From the NCBI GenBank assembly GCA_046331425.1, contig JAXLQU010000017.1, positions 48,511 through 112,510 on the forward strand: a DNA stretch of 64,000 nt, written 5' to 3'. Positions within the stretch are counted from its first letter, which is position 1. The number at the start of each line of letters is the position of its first letter. Shown here piece by piece: positions 53,824-62,712 of the stretch. The position numbers and the translations under genes are program-made. Source of the DNA: JANNUT01 sp046331425 (GTDB lineage Bacteria > Acidobacteriota > Polarisedimenticolia > J045). The notes under the pieces are model-generated. The model was not told the DNA's origin, ran no database searches, and saw only the letters and a list, made by a program, of their open reading frames with translations.

Positions 53824-55356
53824 TTACTCGGTGCGATCGAGGCCGCGGTAGGTGACGGCCTCGGCGATTTCGGCGACGTCGATCAGCTCCTTTCCGACCA
53901 GATCGGCAATGCTGCGTGCCACCTTGATCACGCGATCATGAGCACGGGCCGAGAGCTTCAAGCGTGTCATCGCCGCTTCCAACGCGCGCTGCGCGGCGGG
54001 ACTCAGGGGACACAACAGCGGCAAGTCGCGCGCGCGAATCTGCGCGTTCCACAACACCCCATGCGCTGCGTTGCGTTCACGCTGACGTTCACGCGCCGCG
54101 CTCACACGCGCACGCACCGACATCGACGATTCGCCTTGTGCCGCATTCGATACCTCCGTCGCCGCCAAGGCCGGCACCGGCACGTGCAGATCGACGCGAT
54201 CGAGCAGCGGCCCACTGATCCGCGCCAGATAACGATCGACCACGTTCTTGGTGCACAAGCAGTCCTTGGCCCCCGATCCATACCATCCGCACGGACACGG
54301 ATTCATCGCCGCCACCAACATCAATCGCGCCGGAAATCTGGCGCGCCCCAACACTCGCGTCACATGGATCTCACCGTCCTCCAGCGGTTGCCGCAACGTC
54401 TCCAACACCGCATGCGAAAACTCCGGCAACTCGTCCAAGAACAACACGCCATTCACCGCCAACGACAACTCACCCGGCCGAGGATGCGACCCGCCTCCCA
54501 CCAACCCCGCCGCACTGACACTGTGATGCGGCGATCGAAACGGTCGGCTGCGCACCAACCCCTGCCCCGACGGAATCAACCCCGCCGCCGAATGCACGCG
54601 CGTGACTTCCAACGCTTCATCGTGCGTCAGCTCCGGCAAGATCGTCGGCAGTCGTCGCGCCAACAGCGTCTTCCCCGACCCAGGCGGCCCGATGAACAGC
54701 AGGTTGTGCGCCCCCGCCGCCGCCACCTCCAACGCGCGCCGCGCCGAGCGCTGCCCGCGCACCTCCGCGAGATCGCAGTCGTCGACATGCAGGGCCGGTT
54801 GCGCCGATGGCCAAACCGCCAGCGCCTGGCGATCACCGCACAGCGCCCGCACCGCGTCGGCGATCGTGCGCGCCGCGAGCACCTCGAGCCCCTCCACCTC
54901 CGCCGCCTCGCGCGCCGCTTCGGGCGGCACCAACAGACGACGCATTCCCATGTCGCGCGCCATCATCGCTACGCTCAATGTTCCGCGCGCCGCACGCAAT
55001 CGCCCATCCAAACCAAGTTCGCCAAACGACGTCACTTCGCCCAACGCGGGCACCAACTCGTGATGCTTCAACGCAACGATCGCCAACGCCATCGGCAGAT
55101 CCAAACCGGTGCCCGTCTTGCGCCAACCCGCCGGCGCCAAGTTGACGACCAGCGGCGCCTCGCCATTCCACGGCCAAAACCCCGAGCGCTGCAGCGCCAC
55201 GCGCAAACGATCGCGCGCCTCGCGCACCTCGGCATCGGCCTGCCCCAACACACCGCTGCGCGGAATGCCGCCGGTTTCGGCAACCTCGACTTCCACCGCC
55301 ACCGCATCGACGCCGAACAGCGCCGCACCGTGCGCTCGCACGACCGCATTGCTCAT
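53824..55356 (-). CDS. comM: ComM/YifB family Mg-chelatase-type AAA+ ATPase
   Basis: The 510-residue protein has an N-terminal Lon-like domain (VEVEVAETGGIPRSGVLGQ) and a helicase/AAA+ core with Walker A LLFIGPPGSGKTLLARRLP. Further blocks are FRSPHHSVSAAGLVGGG, Walker B-associated LFLDELPEF, and CPCGWYGSGAKDCLC, a four-cysteine zinc-binding loop typical of YifB/ComM. ComM is a branch-migration helicase used in natural transformation in Haemophilus and Vibrio. The start at 55356 (MSNAVVRAH) is standard. No other competence gene is in the window, so a transformation role in this organism is inference only. Confidence 0.93.
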   Translation of the reverse strand: MSNAVVRAHGAALFGVDAVAVEVEVAETGGIPRSGVLGQADAEVREARDRLRVALQRSGFWPWNGEAPLVVNLAPAGWRKTGTGLDLPMALAIVALKHHELVPALGEVTSFGELGLDGRLRAARGTLSVAMMARDMGMRRLLVPPEAAREAAEVEGLEVLAARTIADAVRALCGDRQALAVWPSAQPALHVDDCDLAEVRGQRSARRALEVAAAGAHNLLFIGPPGSGKTLLARRLPTILPELTHDEALEVTRVHSAAGLIPSGQGLVRSRPFRSPHHSVSAAGLVGGGSHPRPGELSLAVNGVLFLDELPEFSHAVLETLRQPLEDGEIHVTRVLGRARFPARLMLVAAMNPCPCGWYGSGAKDCLCTKNVVDRYLARISGPLLDRVDLHVPVPALAATEVSNAAQGESSMSVRARVSAARERQRERNAAHGVLWNAQIRARDLPLLCPLSPAAQRALEAAMTRLKLSARAHDRVIKVARSIADLVGKELIDVAEIAEAVTYRGLDRTE

Positions 55357-55505
55357 ACCGCGAAGCTAGCGGCTTGACGCGTCACCGAGCCAAGCGAACG
55401 TGCGACGACCGTCCCGCGCGCGGGATCGCGGCGCGTCACGCCAACCAAGTCTAGAGATCGTCAGACCAAGAACTGCACGCGCCACCGACGGCGCGCCCGA
55501 TCGAG

Positions 55506-57650
55506 TTAGCGATTCACCGTCAGCGTGTCGCCAGGGAAAATCGTGGCGTCGGCGTTGAGGCCGTTGAGTTTGCACAGCGACGCGATACTGGTGCGATATC
55601 GCTCGGCAATCGAGGCCAAGGTCTCGCCGCGCTGCACCACATGCACCACCTGCGACACCGGCGCCGTCTCACCGCGACCGCTACTTTGCTCGCCGTTTCC
55701 ACCCGGAATCTTCAACCGCATCCCCGGCTTGATCACCGAGCTTTTCTTCAAGCCGTTCGCGCCCAACAAGGCGTCGATCGACACGCCGTAGTTTTGCGCG
55801 ATGCGCCACAGCGTCTCGCCCGCGCGCACCGTGTGAAGCTTGTCCTTGGGAGTTGCCGCCGGCGTTTCAGCCACCTCGCGCACGACCGGTGCCGACCCAA
55901 CGCCCTCGGGTGCCGCCACACGCAATCGCTCGCCAATCGCGACACGCGAGCGCGAGCCCATGTTGTTCCAACGCTGAATCTCGCTGAGCTCGACATCGAA
56001 CTTGGCCGCAATCTCGGTGAGCGTGTCGCCACGTCGCACGCGATAGTAGGTAGCCTTCGGTTGCGGCGTTACCGTGCGGCGCGTCGACGAACCGCTGCGC
56101 GAGGCGCTGGCCTGCGCGGTCGACGGTGCGGCCGACGGCCCATCGTCCGGAATGCGCAGCGTTTGCCCGGCGCGCAGCGAGTTGCGATGCAGTCCGTTGG
56201 CGCGCTTGATGGCGCTCGAGGTCACGCCGTATCGCTTGGCCACCGACGCCAGCGTTTCACCGCGCTTGACCTTGTGATACGTGTCGAACTGAATCTGTCG
56301 ATCGGCCGGTGTCAGCGACGCGTACTTCTCGGCAAACCCCTCGCCGCTGCCAACCGGGATCTTCAGCTTGTAGACCGACGTCGGCGGCGTATGACCACGA
56401 CGCAATTCCGGATTCAGCGACTGCAGCGTTTCTGTTTCGGTCCCCAACAGCTTGGCCAAGGCCGGCAGCGGTGTAGCCTCGGGCACGTCGACGGTGTCAA
56501 ACCCCAACGGCGCGAACGGCTTGACGTCGGTGAACCCGAACTTTTCGGGCTGCTTGGCAATCAACGTGGCCGCAAAGATCGCCGGCACGTAGTTGCGCGT
56601 TTCCTGCCTCAAATAGCGCTGAAAGCGGGGATCCCAAAAATCGCGCAAGCCGGTGCTGCTGATGATGCGGCGAATTTTTCCCTCGCCGCAGTTGTAGGCC
56701 GCCATCGCCAGCTTCCAGTCTTGAAACTCCTCGTACAAATCGCGCAGATACGCGGCCGAGGCACGCGCCGACTTTTCGGGATCGGCGCGCTCGTCGATGA
56801 AGCGATCGATGCGCAATCCATAACGGCGCCCCGTCTCCGGAATGAACTGAAACACGCCGCGAGCCGCCGCGCGCGAATAGGCGCTGGTCTTGAAACCGCT
56901 TTCGACGTGGGCGAGGAAAACCAAATCTTTCGGCAACCCCTCTTGCGCAAAAATCTCGCGCAGCTTTTCGGAATACAACCCCGATCGCTCGATGCTGCCG
57001 GCAAAGTAGCTGCGCAAATTCCCGGTCCACGCTTCGAGCCACGCCAAGACACGCGGCGTGGTTTCCACTGGATAGTCCGGCGTGGTCACTTCCTGCGCCG
57101 CTTCTTGCACCTCCTCGACATGCGTTGGATCTAGCTCCGGCTCGGGCGATTGCAAGATCACGATTCGCTCGGTGCGATCCGGTTGCTCGCCGACGTACTC
57201 GTCATCGTCCGAGGCGTCGCCTTCCGCATCACCCTCATCGCCCGCCACGGCATCGGCTTCGGCCGCCGCATCGGAACGCCCTTCGACCTCGGTCAGCGCT
57301 TTGTCGCGCTCGGCGACAATTGCGCGCAGTCGCCCCGTGATTTCGGAATCGACCACCGCCAGCGGGGCCAGAATGTCGATCGCGCGGTTCCAGGCCGTTT
57401 CGGCTTCGTCAGCCAGCCCCAAGCGCAACTGCTCCCGCGCCAACAGCACCTGGCTCATCGCCTCGTTCAGGACGCGATCGCGCTCCGAAACGCTGGGCGC
57501 CGAATGCACCGGGACCCCCGCCGGCGGCAACGGGCGGGTGAGACTCTTGCCGCTCCCGCAGCCCCACAAAAGAAATAAGGAGAAGCCGACGGCCGAGGCG
57601 GCTAGGGCTCGACGCACTGGGCTGGCGTTGGGACGAGCGCTCGGGAACAA
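55506..57650 (-). CDS. mltD: MltD-type membrane-bound lytic transglycosylase with four LysM repeats
   Basis: The 714-residue protein starts with a lipoprotein signal ending SLFLLWGC, with lipidation Cys31. A helical, acidic linker leads to an SLT domain at ~200-340 with LVFLAHVESGFKTSAYSRAA (catalytic Glu), GVFQFIPETGRRYGL and LAMAAYNCGEGKIRR. Four LysM modules follow, beginning HKVKRGETLASVAKRYGV, YRVRRGDTLTEIAAKFDV, HTVRAGETLWRIAQNYGV and HVVQRGETLASIAERYRT. It should cleave peptidoglycan at the muramyl bond from the outer membrane's inner face, held by the LysM domains. Four LysM repeats is more than in E. coli MltD (two). It is separated from comM by 149 bases. Confidence 0.95.
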   Translation of the reverse strand: MFPSARPNASPVRRALAASAVGFSLFLLWGCGSGKSLTRPLPPAGVPVHSAPSVSERDRVLNEAMSQVLLAREQLRLGLADEAETAWNRAIDILAPLAVVDSEITGRLRAIVAERDKALTEVEGRSDAAAEADAVAGDEGDAEGDASDDDEYVGEQPDRTERIVILQSPEPELDPTHVEEVQEAAQEVTTPDYPVETTPRVLAWLEAWTGNLRSYFAGSIERSGLYSEKLREIFAQEGLPKDLVFLAHVESGFKTSAYSRAAARGVFQFIPETGRRYGLRIDRFIDERADPEKSARASAAYLRDLYEEFQDWKLAMAAYNCGEGKIRRIISSTGLRDFWDPRFQRYLRQETRNYVPAIFAATLIAKQPEKFGFTDVKPFAPLGFDTVDVPEATPLPALAKLLGTETETLQSLNPELRRGHTPPTSVYKLKIPVGSGEGFAEKYASLTPADRQIQFDTYHKVKRGETLASVAKRYGVTSSAIKRANGLHRNSLRAGQTLRIPDDGPSAAPSTAQASASRSGSSTRRTVTPQPKATYYRVRRGDTLTEIAAKFDVELSEIQRWNNMGSRSRVAIGERLRVAAPEGVGSAPVVREVAETPAATPKDKLHTVRAGETLWRIAQNYGVSIDALLGANGLKKSSVIKPGMRLKIPGGNGEQSSGRGETAPVSQVVHVVQRGETLASIAERYRTSIASLCKLNGLNADATIFPGDTLTVNR

Positions 57651-57762
57651 AATCGCCCCCCTTGGGTTGCGTGAGTGTCGTAGTGGCCGCGTCAGGCTCC
57701 GCGAATATAGGGATGGCTTCCCGGACCGTCAACATTCGCGGGCATTTCTGCCGCCGTTCGTG

Positions 57763-57792
57763 TTGACCCGCCCGGCCCTCGGCGGGTAATCT
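57763..57792 (+). promoter_or_regulatory. Likely sigma70-type promoter for recA
   Basis: TTGACC at 57763-57768 and TAATCT at 57787-57792 are separated by 18 bases, a good match to -35 and -10 boxes. The spacer contains a CCCGCC/GGCGGG inverted pair that could be an operator. The start codon follows 66 bases later, after a GGAGG. I cannot identify a known LexA box here. Confidence 0.5.
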
Positions 57793-57857
57793 TCGGGCTC
57801 GAGTTTTCGCCGCACTTTTGTTACCCATTCCCCGACGGATCCCCGGAGGTTCCCCTC

Positions 57858-59012
57858 GTGAGCACTCAACAGACCCCACCCAGCAAGCCTGCCAAGCCCG
57901 TCATGCCCCCCCTCGACCGCGAAAAGCTCAAGACCCTCGAGGTCGCCGTCGGCCAAATCGAAAAGCAGTTCGGCAAGGGGTCGATCATGCGGCTGGGGAG
58001 CGACCGCATCGTCGAGGTCTCGGTCATCCCCACCGGATCGCTTTCACTCGATTGGGCGCTGGGGTGCGGCGGCGTCCCTCGCGGCCGCGTCATCGAGGTC
58101 TTCGGCCCAGAGTCCTCGGGCAAAACGACGCTGGCGCTGACCATCATTGCGCAGGCCCAGAAAATGGGCGGCATGGCGGCGTTCGTCGACGCCGAGCACG
58201 CGCTCGATCCCGAATACGCCACCAAGCTGGGCGTCGATGTCGACAACCTTCTGGTCTCGCAACCCGACAGCGGCGAGCAAGCGTTGGAAATTGTCGAGGT
58301 GCTGATTCGCTCGGGCGCGTTGGATGTGCTGATCGTCGATTCGGTCGCCGCGCTGGTCCCGCGCGCCGAGTTGGAAGGCGAAATGGGCGATTCGCACGTC
58401 GGCTTGCAGGCGCGCTTGATGAGCCAAGCGCTGCGCAAGTTGACGGCGATCGTTTCCAAGAGCCGCACCTGCCTCATCTTTATCAATCAACTGCGCGAAA
58501 AAATCGGCGTGATGTTCGGCTCACCCGAAACCACTACCGGCGGCCGCGCGCTGAAGTTTTACTCCAGCCAGCGCATCGACATTCGCCGCATCGGCTCGAT
58601 CAAAGAAGGCGAAGAAGTGGTCGGCAGCCGCACCAAGGTGAAGGTCGTCAAGAACAAGTTGGCGGTTCCGTTTCGGCAGATCGAATTCGATTTGCTGTAC
58701 GCCGAAGGGATCAGTTTGGAAGGCGATCTCATCGACTTGGGCATTGCGCACAAGATCATCGAGAAGTCCGGGTCGTGGTTGTCGATGGGCGATGTGCGGA
58801 TGGGTCAGGGGCGTGAGAACGCACGGCAGTTGTTAAGGGACAACCCCGAAATGTCGAACAAGTTGCAGGCCAAATTGCGCGAGGTGTTGGGGCTTGCGCG
58901 CAAGGCCGAGCTGGCTGACGGGAATGGGGCTCCTGCAGGGCATGCGGCAACAAATGCGCCGGTGGTTGCACCGGCCGCGGCAGGGCCAACGAAGAAACAG
59001 CCCAGCGCGTGA
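57858..59012 (+). CDS. recA: Recombinase RecA
   Basis: The 384-residue protein shows Walker A GPESSGKTTLAL (83-94), the MAW-like segment, Walker B VLIVDSVAALVP, loop L1 region EGEMGDSHVGLQARLMSQAL, loop L2 FINQLREKIGVMFGSPETTT and a C-terminal acidic-poor, Ala/Pro-rich tail. The GTG at 57858 is preceded by GGAGG. It binds single-stranded DNA, promotes homologous strand exchange and activates LexA-type self-cleavage. No recX lies downstream; instead a small unrelated gene overlaps its stop by four bases. Confidence 0.98.
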   Translation: MSTQQTPPSKPAKPVMPPLDREKLKTLEVAVGQIEKQFGKGSIMRLGSDRIVEVSVIPTGSLSLDWALGCGGVPRGRVIEVFGPESSGKTTLALTIIAQAQKMGGMAAFVDAEHALDPEYATKLGVDVDNLLVSQPDSGEQALEIVEVLIRSGALDVLIVDSVAALVPRAELEGEMGDSHVGLQARLMSQALRKLTAIVSKSRTCLIFINQLREKIGVMFGSPETTTGGRALKFYSSQRIDIRRIGSIKEGEEVVGSRTKVKVVKNKLAVPFRQIEFDLLYAEGISLEGDLIDLGIAHKIIEKSGSWLSMGDVRMGQGRENARQLLRDNPEMSNKLQAKLREVLGLARKAELADGNGAPAGHAATNAPVVAPAAAGPTKKQPSA

Positions 59013-59302
59013 CCGATCGCTCGCATTGGCCGGTTCGCAAGCGACGCCTCACGGATGAGGATCCTCCCGATGAGGCGCTGCTTGCGATGACCGTGGGAGA
59101 GCGGCTCGAAGCTGTTTGGCAGCTTTCGGTCGCGGTTTGGACCAACTTGGGGAGTCCCGTGGATGAGCAACGATCTCACCGACATGTCGTCAGGGTGATT
59201 CGCGGGAAGGGTGGGCCGAGTCGCGATCTGCCTGTGGCCGCGAAGAGTGACGGCACGGCGCCGTCAGGACGGATGGAAAAGGACCCACCTCCGAATCCTT
59301 GA
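59009..59302 (+). CDS. Small conserved-type hypothetical protein coupled to recA, 97 aa
   Basis: The GTG at 59009 overlaps the recA stop (GTGA). The first 70 residues, including LAMTVGERLEAVWQLSVAVW and SHRHVVRVIRGKGG, are of a type I know from many short uncharacterised genes in metagenomic genomes ('x-x-E-R-L-x-x-V-W-x-L', then 'R-H-V-V-R-V-I-R'), often beside DNA-repair or toxin genes, but the family has no defined function. The last ~25 residues are Pro/Gly/Lys-rich. The coupling to recA suggests a DNA-damage-related or accessory role; this is inference. Confidence 0.6.
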   Translation: MTDRSHWPVRKRRLTDEDPPDEALLAMTVGERLEAVWQLSVAVWTNLGSPVDEQRSHRHVVRVIRGKGGPSRDLPVAAKSDGTAPSGRMEKDPPPNP

Positions 59303-59346
59303 CGAGCCCGCCTCGCTCCCCTACCCTTCCGGGTCTTTGTCGCCGT

Positions 59347-59422
59347 GCCCAGGTAGCTCAGTTGGTAGAGCACGTGACTGAAAATCACGGTGTCGGCGGT
59401 TCAATTCCGTCCCTGGGCACCA
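59347..59422 (+). tRNA. tRNA-Phe (anticodon GAA)
   Basis: A 76-base cloverleaf with acceptor stem GCCCAGG/CCTGGGC, anticodon loop CTGAAAA with GAA, T arm GGCGGTTCAATTCCGTC and an encoded CCA (59420-59422). tRNA 3' ends are frequent integration sites, and a lower-GC defence-type locus starts about 100 bases downstream. Confidence 0.96.
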
Positions 59423-59529
59423 ACTCGATCAGCTAGTTGGGTCGGCCAGTGGTCTGCGACAATTTTTTCTGCCGAGGCGTTGCCTGGCTTTCAGATCGTC
59501 GGTGCCTTGACTGGAACCGAGCGCATTCA

Positions 59530-62500
59530 TTACGCCCCCGCCCACTCCCCTGACAGCAACGCCGCCTGCTCCAACACCGTCTGCGTCGCACGCTCCTGCT
59601 TGTCGGGCGGATACCCGTACCGTCGGAGAATGCGCTTCACCAGCACACGCAACTGCGCACGCACGTTCTCGCGCATCGTCCAGTCAATGGTCACGTTGTT
59701 TCGCACCGTCTCGACCAACTCCCGCGCGATGGTGCGGAGCGTATCGTCGCCCAGTACCTTGACCGCGCTGTCGTTGGTTTCGAGCGCGTCGTAGAACGCC
59801 AGCTCGTCCTCGGAAAGCCCGAGCTTCTCGCCGCGCGCGTTAGCCTCGCGCATCTGCTTGGCCAGTTGGATCAACTCTTCGATGACCTGCGCTGCCTCGA
59901 TCGCGCGGTTTTGGTATCTGCGAATTGACTGCTCCAGCATCTCGGCGAATGACCGTGCCTGCACGACGTTCTTCTTGCGCCGCGTTGTGATCTCGCCGCT
60001 GAGCAGTTTCTGCAACAGTTCGACGGCCAGGTTTCTGTATGGCATGCCGCGGACCTCGGCAAGAAACTCATCGGAAAGTATCGAGATGTCTGGCTTTGCA
60101 AGGCCGGCAGCGGCGAAGATGTCGACGACGCCTTCGGGCGCGACCGCCCGCGAGATGATCTGACGAACCGCGTAGTCGAGGTCCTCCTCCGGTCGGGCCT
60201 CGCCGGGCGTGCGCTTGGCAAGCACCGCCGCAACCGCTTGGAAGAACGCAACATCGTCTCGAATGCGCAGTGCCTCCGCGTGAGGCACGGCCAACGCGAA
60301 AGCCTGCGACAGCTCACGCACCGCGCGCAGCAATCGGTCCTTGCCGTCCTCCTGCGCCAGCACATGCTCTTGCGCCGCGGGCAGCAGCCCAAGCCGCTCC
60401 TGCGCTGTCCCGGTTGTCCACTTCGCCCAGTCGAATCCGTGAAACAAACCGCAGCAGACCTCGTGCTTTTCCAACAGCGCAGCGACCGCTTCGTTCTGAT
60501 CGATGGCCGTGCGCCCCAGGCCACCACTTTCGGTATACGTGGCAAGCGCCGCCTTGAGCTCGTGCGCGAGACCCAAATAGTCGACCACCAACCCACCCGG
60601 CTTGTCCTTGAAGACGCGGTTCACGCGCGCGATCGCCTGCATCAGGCCGTGCGCTCGCATTGGCTTGTCGATGTACATCGTGTGCAGGCTCGGTGCGTCG
60701 AAGCCGGTGAGCCACATGTCGCGTACCAGGACGATCTTGAGCGGGTCGCTCGCCTTCCGGAACCGGTTCGCTAAGGCCTCGCGCCGCGGTTTATTGCGAA
60801 TGTGATCTTGCCAATCCGGGGGATCCGACGCAGACCCGGTCATCACGACCTTGATTGCGCCACGGTCATCGGCGTTGTCGGCCCACGTGGGCCGCAGTCG
60901 TACGAGTTCGTCGTACAACTCCACGCAAATCCGCCGGCTCATGCATACCACCATCGCCTTGCCGTCGATGGCTTCGCAGCGCTTCTCGAAGTGATCGACG
61001 ATGTCTCGCGCCACGATCTGCACGCGCTTCTTCGCTCCGACGACGGCCTCGAGTTGCGCCCACTTGCTCTTGAGCTTCTCCTTGCGCTCGACTTCCTCGC
61101 CTTCCGTGGCCTCATCGAAGTCGGGGTCGATCTTCGGTCGCTCGGCCTCGTCGAGCGCGAGCTTGGCGAGCCGGCTCTCGTAGTAGATCGGAACCGTGGC
61201 CCCGTCTTCGACGGCGCGTTGGATGTCGTAGATGCTGATGTAGTCACCGAATACGGCCCGTGTGTTGGCGTCCTGTAGCTCAATCGGCGTGCCGGTGAAG
61301 CCAATGAACGAAGCGTGAGGCAGTGCGTCGCGCATGTTCTTGGCGAAACCGTGCCCCATGTACAACGTGCCGTCCTTCTGCTTGACGACATGCGAGCCAA
61401 ACTCGTACTGGCTGCGGTGCGCCTCGTCGGCAATCACAACGATGTTGTGTCGGTCGGAGAGCATCGGGTGTTCTTCGCCCTTCGCTTCGGGCAGGAACTT
61501 GTGGATGGTCGTGAAAACGACGCCCCCTGCATCGACCGACAACAACGCGCGCAAATGATCGGCGCTGACGGCTTGCACCGACGGCTGGCGCAGCAGTTCC
61601 TTGCAGCGCGAGAAAGTGGCGAAGAGCTGGTCGTCGAGGTCGTTGCGATCGGTGAGGACGACGATGGTTGGATTTCCCATTGCCGGTTCGCGGATGATGC
61701 TGCCCGCGTAGAACGCCATCGTCAGACTCTTGCCCGAGCCCTGCGTGTGCCAGATAACGCCGACGCGACGATCGCCTAGTTTGCCGCCCGACCGCGCACC
61801 TGACTCGTAGCGACCCGCTCCACCTATCCTGTCGTGCGGGCGTTCCAGATTGGCGGCGCGCAGTGTCTCCTCTACCGCTACTTGCACTGCATGAAACTGA
61901 TGGTAGCCCGCCATCTTCTTCGTCAGCAGCCCGCTACCCTCGTCCTCGAACACGATGAAGTCGCGCACCAGGTTGAGGAACCGACGACGCTCGAGAAGCC
62001 CTCTTGTCATCACTTGCAGTTCGGGCAGGTGCGGATCGGCCACGCTCTTGCCTTCAGCGGTGCGCCAAGGTTTGAACCATTCGCGCCCGGCGGTGAGCGT
62101 ACCGACGCGCGCCTCGATGCCATCGGAGATCACCAGCAACGCGTTGGTGGCGAACAAGGCCGAGATCTCCGACTTGTACGTTTGGAGCTGCTGAAATGCG
62201 GACCAGATCGTCGCATGCTCGGCAGCAGCATTCTTCAGCTCCAGCACCGCGAGTGGCAGGCCGTTCACCATCAGCACAATGTCGGGCCGGCGGGCGTGCT
62301 TGTTCTCCTTCACGGCAAATTGGTTGACCGCGAGCCAATCGTTCGCTTCCACGTTATTGAAGTCGATCACGCGCAGTTGCGCACCGCGGATCTCGCCCGA
62401 CGAGTCGCGATACTCCACCGCCACACCGTCCACCAGATAGCGATGCACGGCTCGGTTGCGAGCCGTCAGTTCCGATCCGTCGGGTCGCGTGAGCTTGCGA

Positions 62501-62712
62501 AAGCCGTCTTCCAGCGCTTCGATAGGCACGGTGGGGTTGAGTCGTGCAAGCGCATCGCGGAATCGTTGCTCCAGGACAACCTGTCCGTAGTCGATGCGCT
62601 CCGCGGCAGGTTCGCCGGGCGCGATCTCGGCCCCGTTGCGCACCGTCCAGCCAATGCTCTCCAGCCAGGCGAGCGCGGCTTCTTCGACGTGCGACTCCGA
62701 GAACGCTCTCAC
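59530..62712 (-). CDS. hsdR: Type I restriction enzyme R subunit (HsdR)
   Basis: The 1060-residue protein has an N-terminal PD-(D/E)xK nuclease with RPDIVLMVNG (Asp144) and LAVLELKN (Glu158, Lys160), plus the QxxxY motif QQLQTYK typical of type I endonucleases. Superfamily 2 motor motifs follow: Walker A HTQGSGKS (323-329), VVIADEAHRSQYE (DEAH 429-432), and the later helicase motifs GFTGTPIELQDAN and LVRDMWLTGFDAPSLHT. It cleaves unmodified DNA far from the recognition site after ATP-driven translocation. Specificity (HsdS) and modification (HsdM) genes are not in the window and would be expected beyond the right edge. Its start overlaps the stop of the ATPase gene (ATGA). Confidence 0.96.
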   Translation of the reverse strand: MRAFSESHVEEAALAWLESIGWTVRNGAEIAPGEPAAERIDYGQVVLEQRFRDALARLNPTVPIEALEDGFRKLTRPDGSELTARNRAVHRYLVDGVAVEYRDSSGEIRGAQLRVIDFNNVEANDWLAVNQFAVKENKHARRPDIVLMVNGLPLAVLELKNAAAEHATIWSAFQQLQTYKSEISALFATNALLVISDGIEARVGTLTAGREWFKPWRTAEGKSVADPHLPELQVMTRGLLERRRFLNLVRDFIVFEDEGSGLLTKKMAGYHQFHAVQVAVEETLRAANLERPHDRIGGAGRYESGARSGGKLGDRRVGVIWHTQGSGKSLTMAFYAGSIIREPAMGNPTIVVLTDRNDLDDQLFATFSRCKELLRQPSVQAVSADHLRALLSVDAGGVVFTTIHKFLPEAKGEEHPMLSDRHNIVVIADEAHRSQYEFGSHVVKQKDGTLYMGHGFAKNMRDALPHASFIGFTGTPIELQDANTRAVFGDYISIYDIQRAVEDGATVPIYYESRLAKLALDEAERPKIDPDFDEATEGEEVERKEKLKSKWAQLEAVVGAKKRVQIVARDIVDHFEKRCEAIDGKAMVVCMSRRICVELYDELVRLRPTWADNADDRGAIKVVMTGSASDPPDWQDHIRNKPRREALANRFRKASDPLKIVLVRDMWLTGFDAPSLHTMYIDKPMRAHGLMQAIARVNRVFKDKPGGLVVDYLGLAHELKAALATYTESGGLGRTAIDQNEAVAALLEKHEVCCGLFHGFDWAKWTTGTAQERLGLLPAAQEHVLAQEDGKDRLLRAVRELSQAFALAVPHAEALRIRDDVAFFQAVAAVLAKRTPGEARPEEDLDYAVRQIISRAVAPEGVVDIFAAAGLAKPDISILSDEFLAEVRGMPYRNLAVELLQKLLSGEITTRRKKNVVQARSFAEMLEQSIRRYQNRAIEAAQVIEELIQLAKQMREANARGEKLGLSEDELAFYDALETNDSAVKVLGDDTLRTIARELVETVRNNVTIDWTMRENVRAQLRVLVKRILRRYGYPPDKQERATQTVLEQAALLSGEWAGA

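Noticed and set aside
53938..55377. 479-codon plus-strand frame antisense to comM
   Set aside because: It is Arg/His/Gln-rich with no recognisable domain; the minus-strand ComM carries full motifs, so this is a composition shadow.
57650..57857. LexA operator upstream of recA
   Set aside because: I found a good sigma70-type promoter but no sequence matching a known LexA box class; the local inverted pair is too short to claim.
59347..59529. Attachment-site repeat of the tRNA-Phe 3' end marking an integrated island
   Set aside because: No second copy of the tRNA 3' sequence is visible within the window; the far end of any island would be beyond the right edge.
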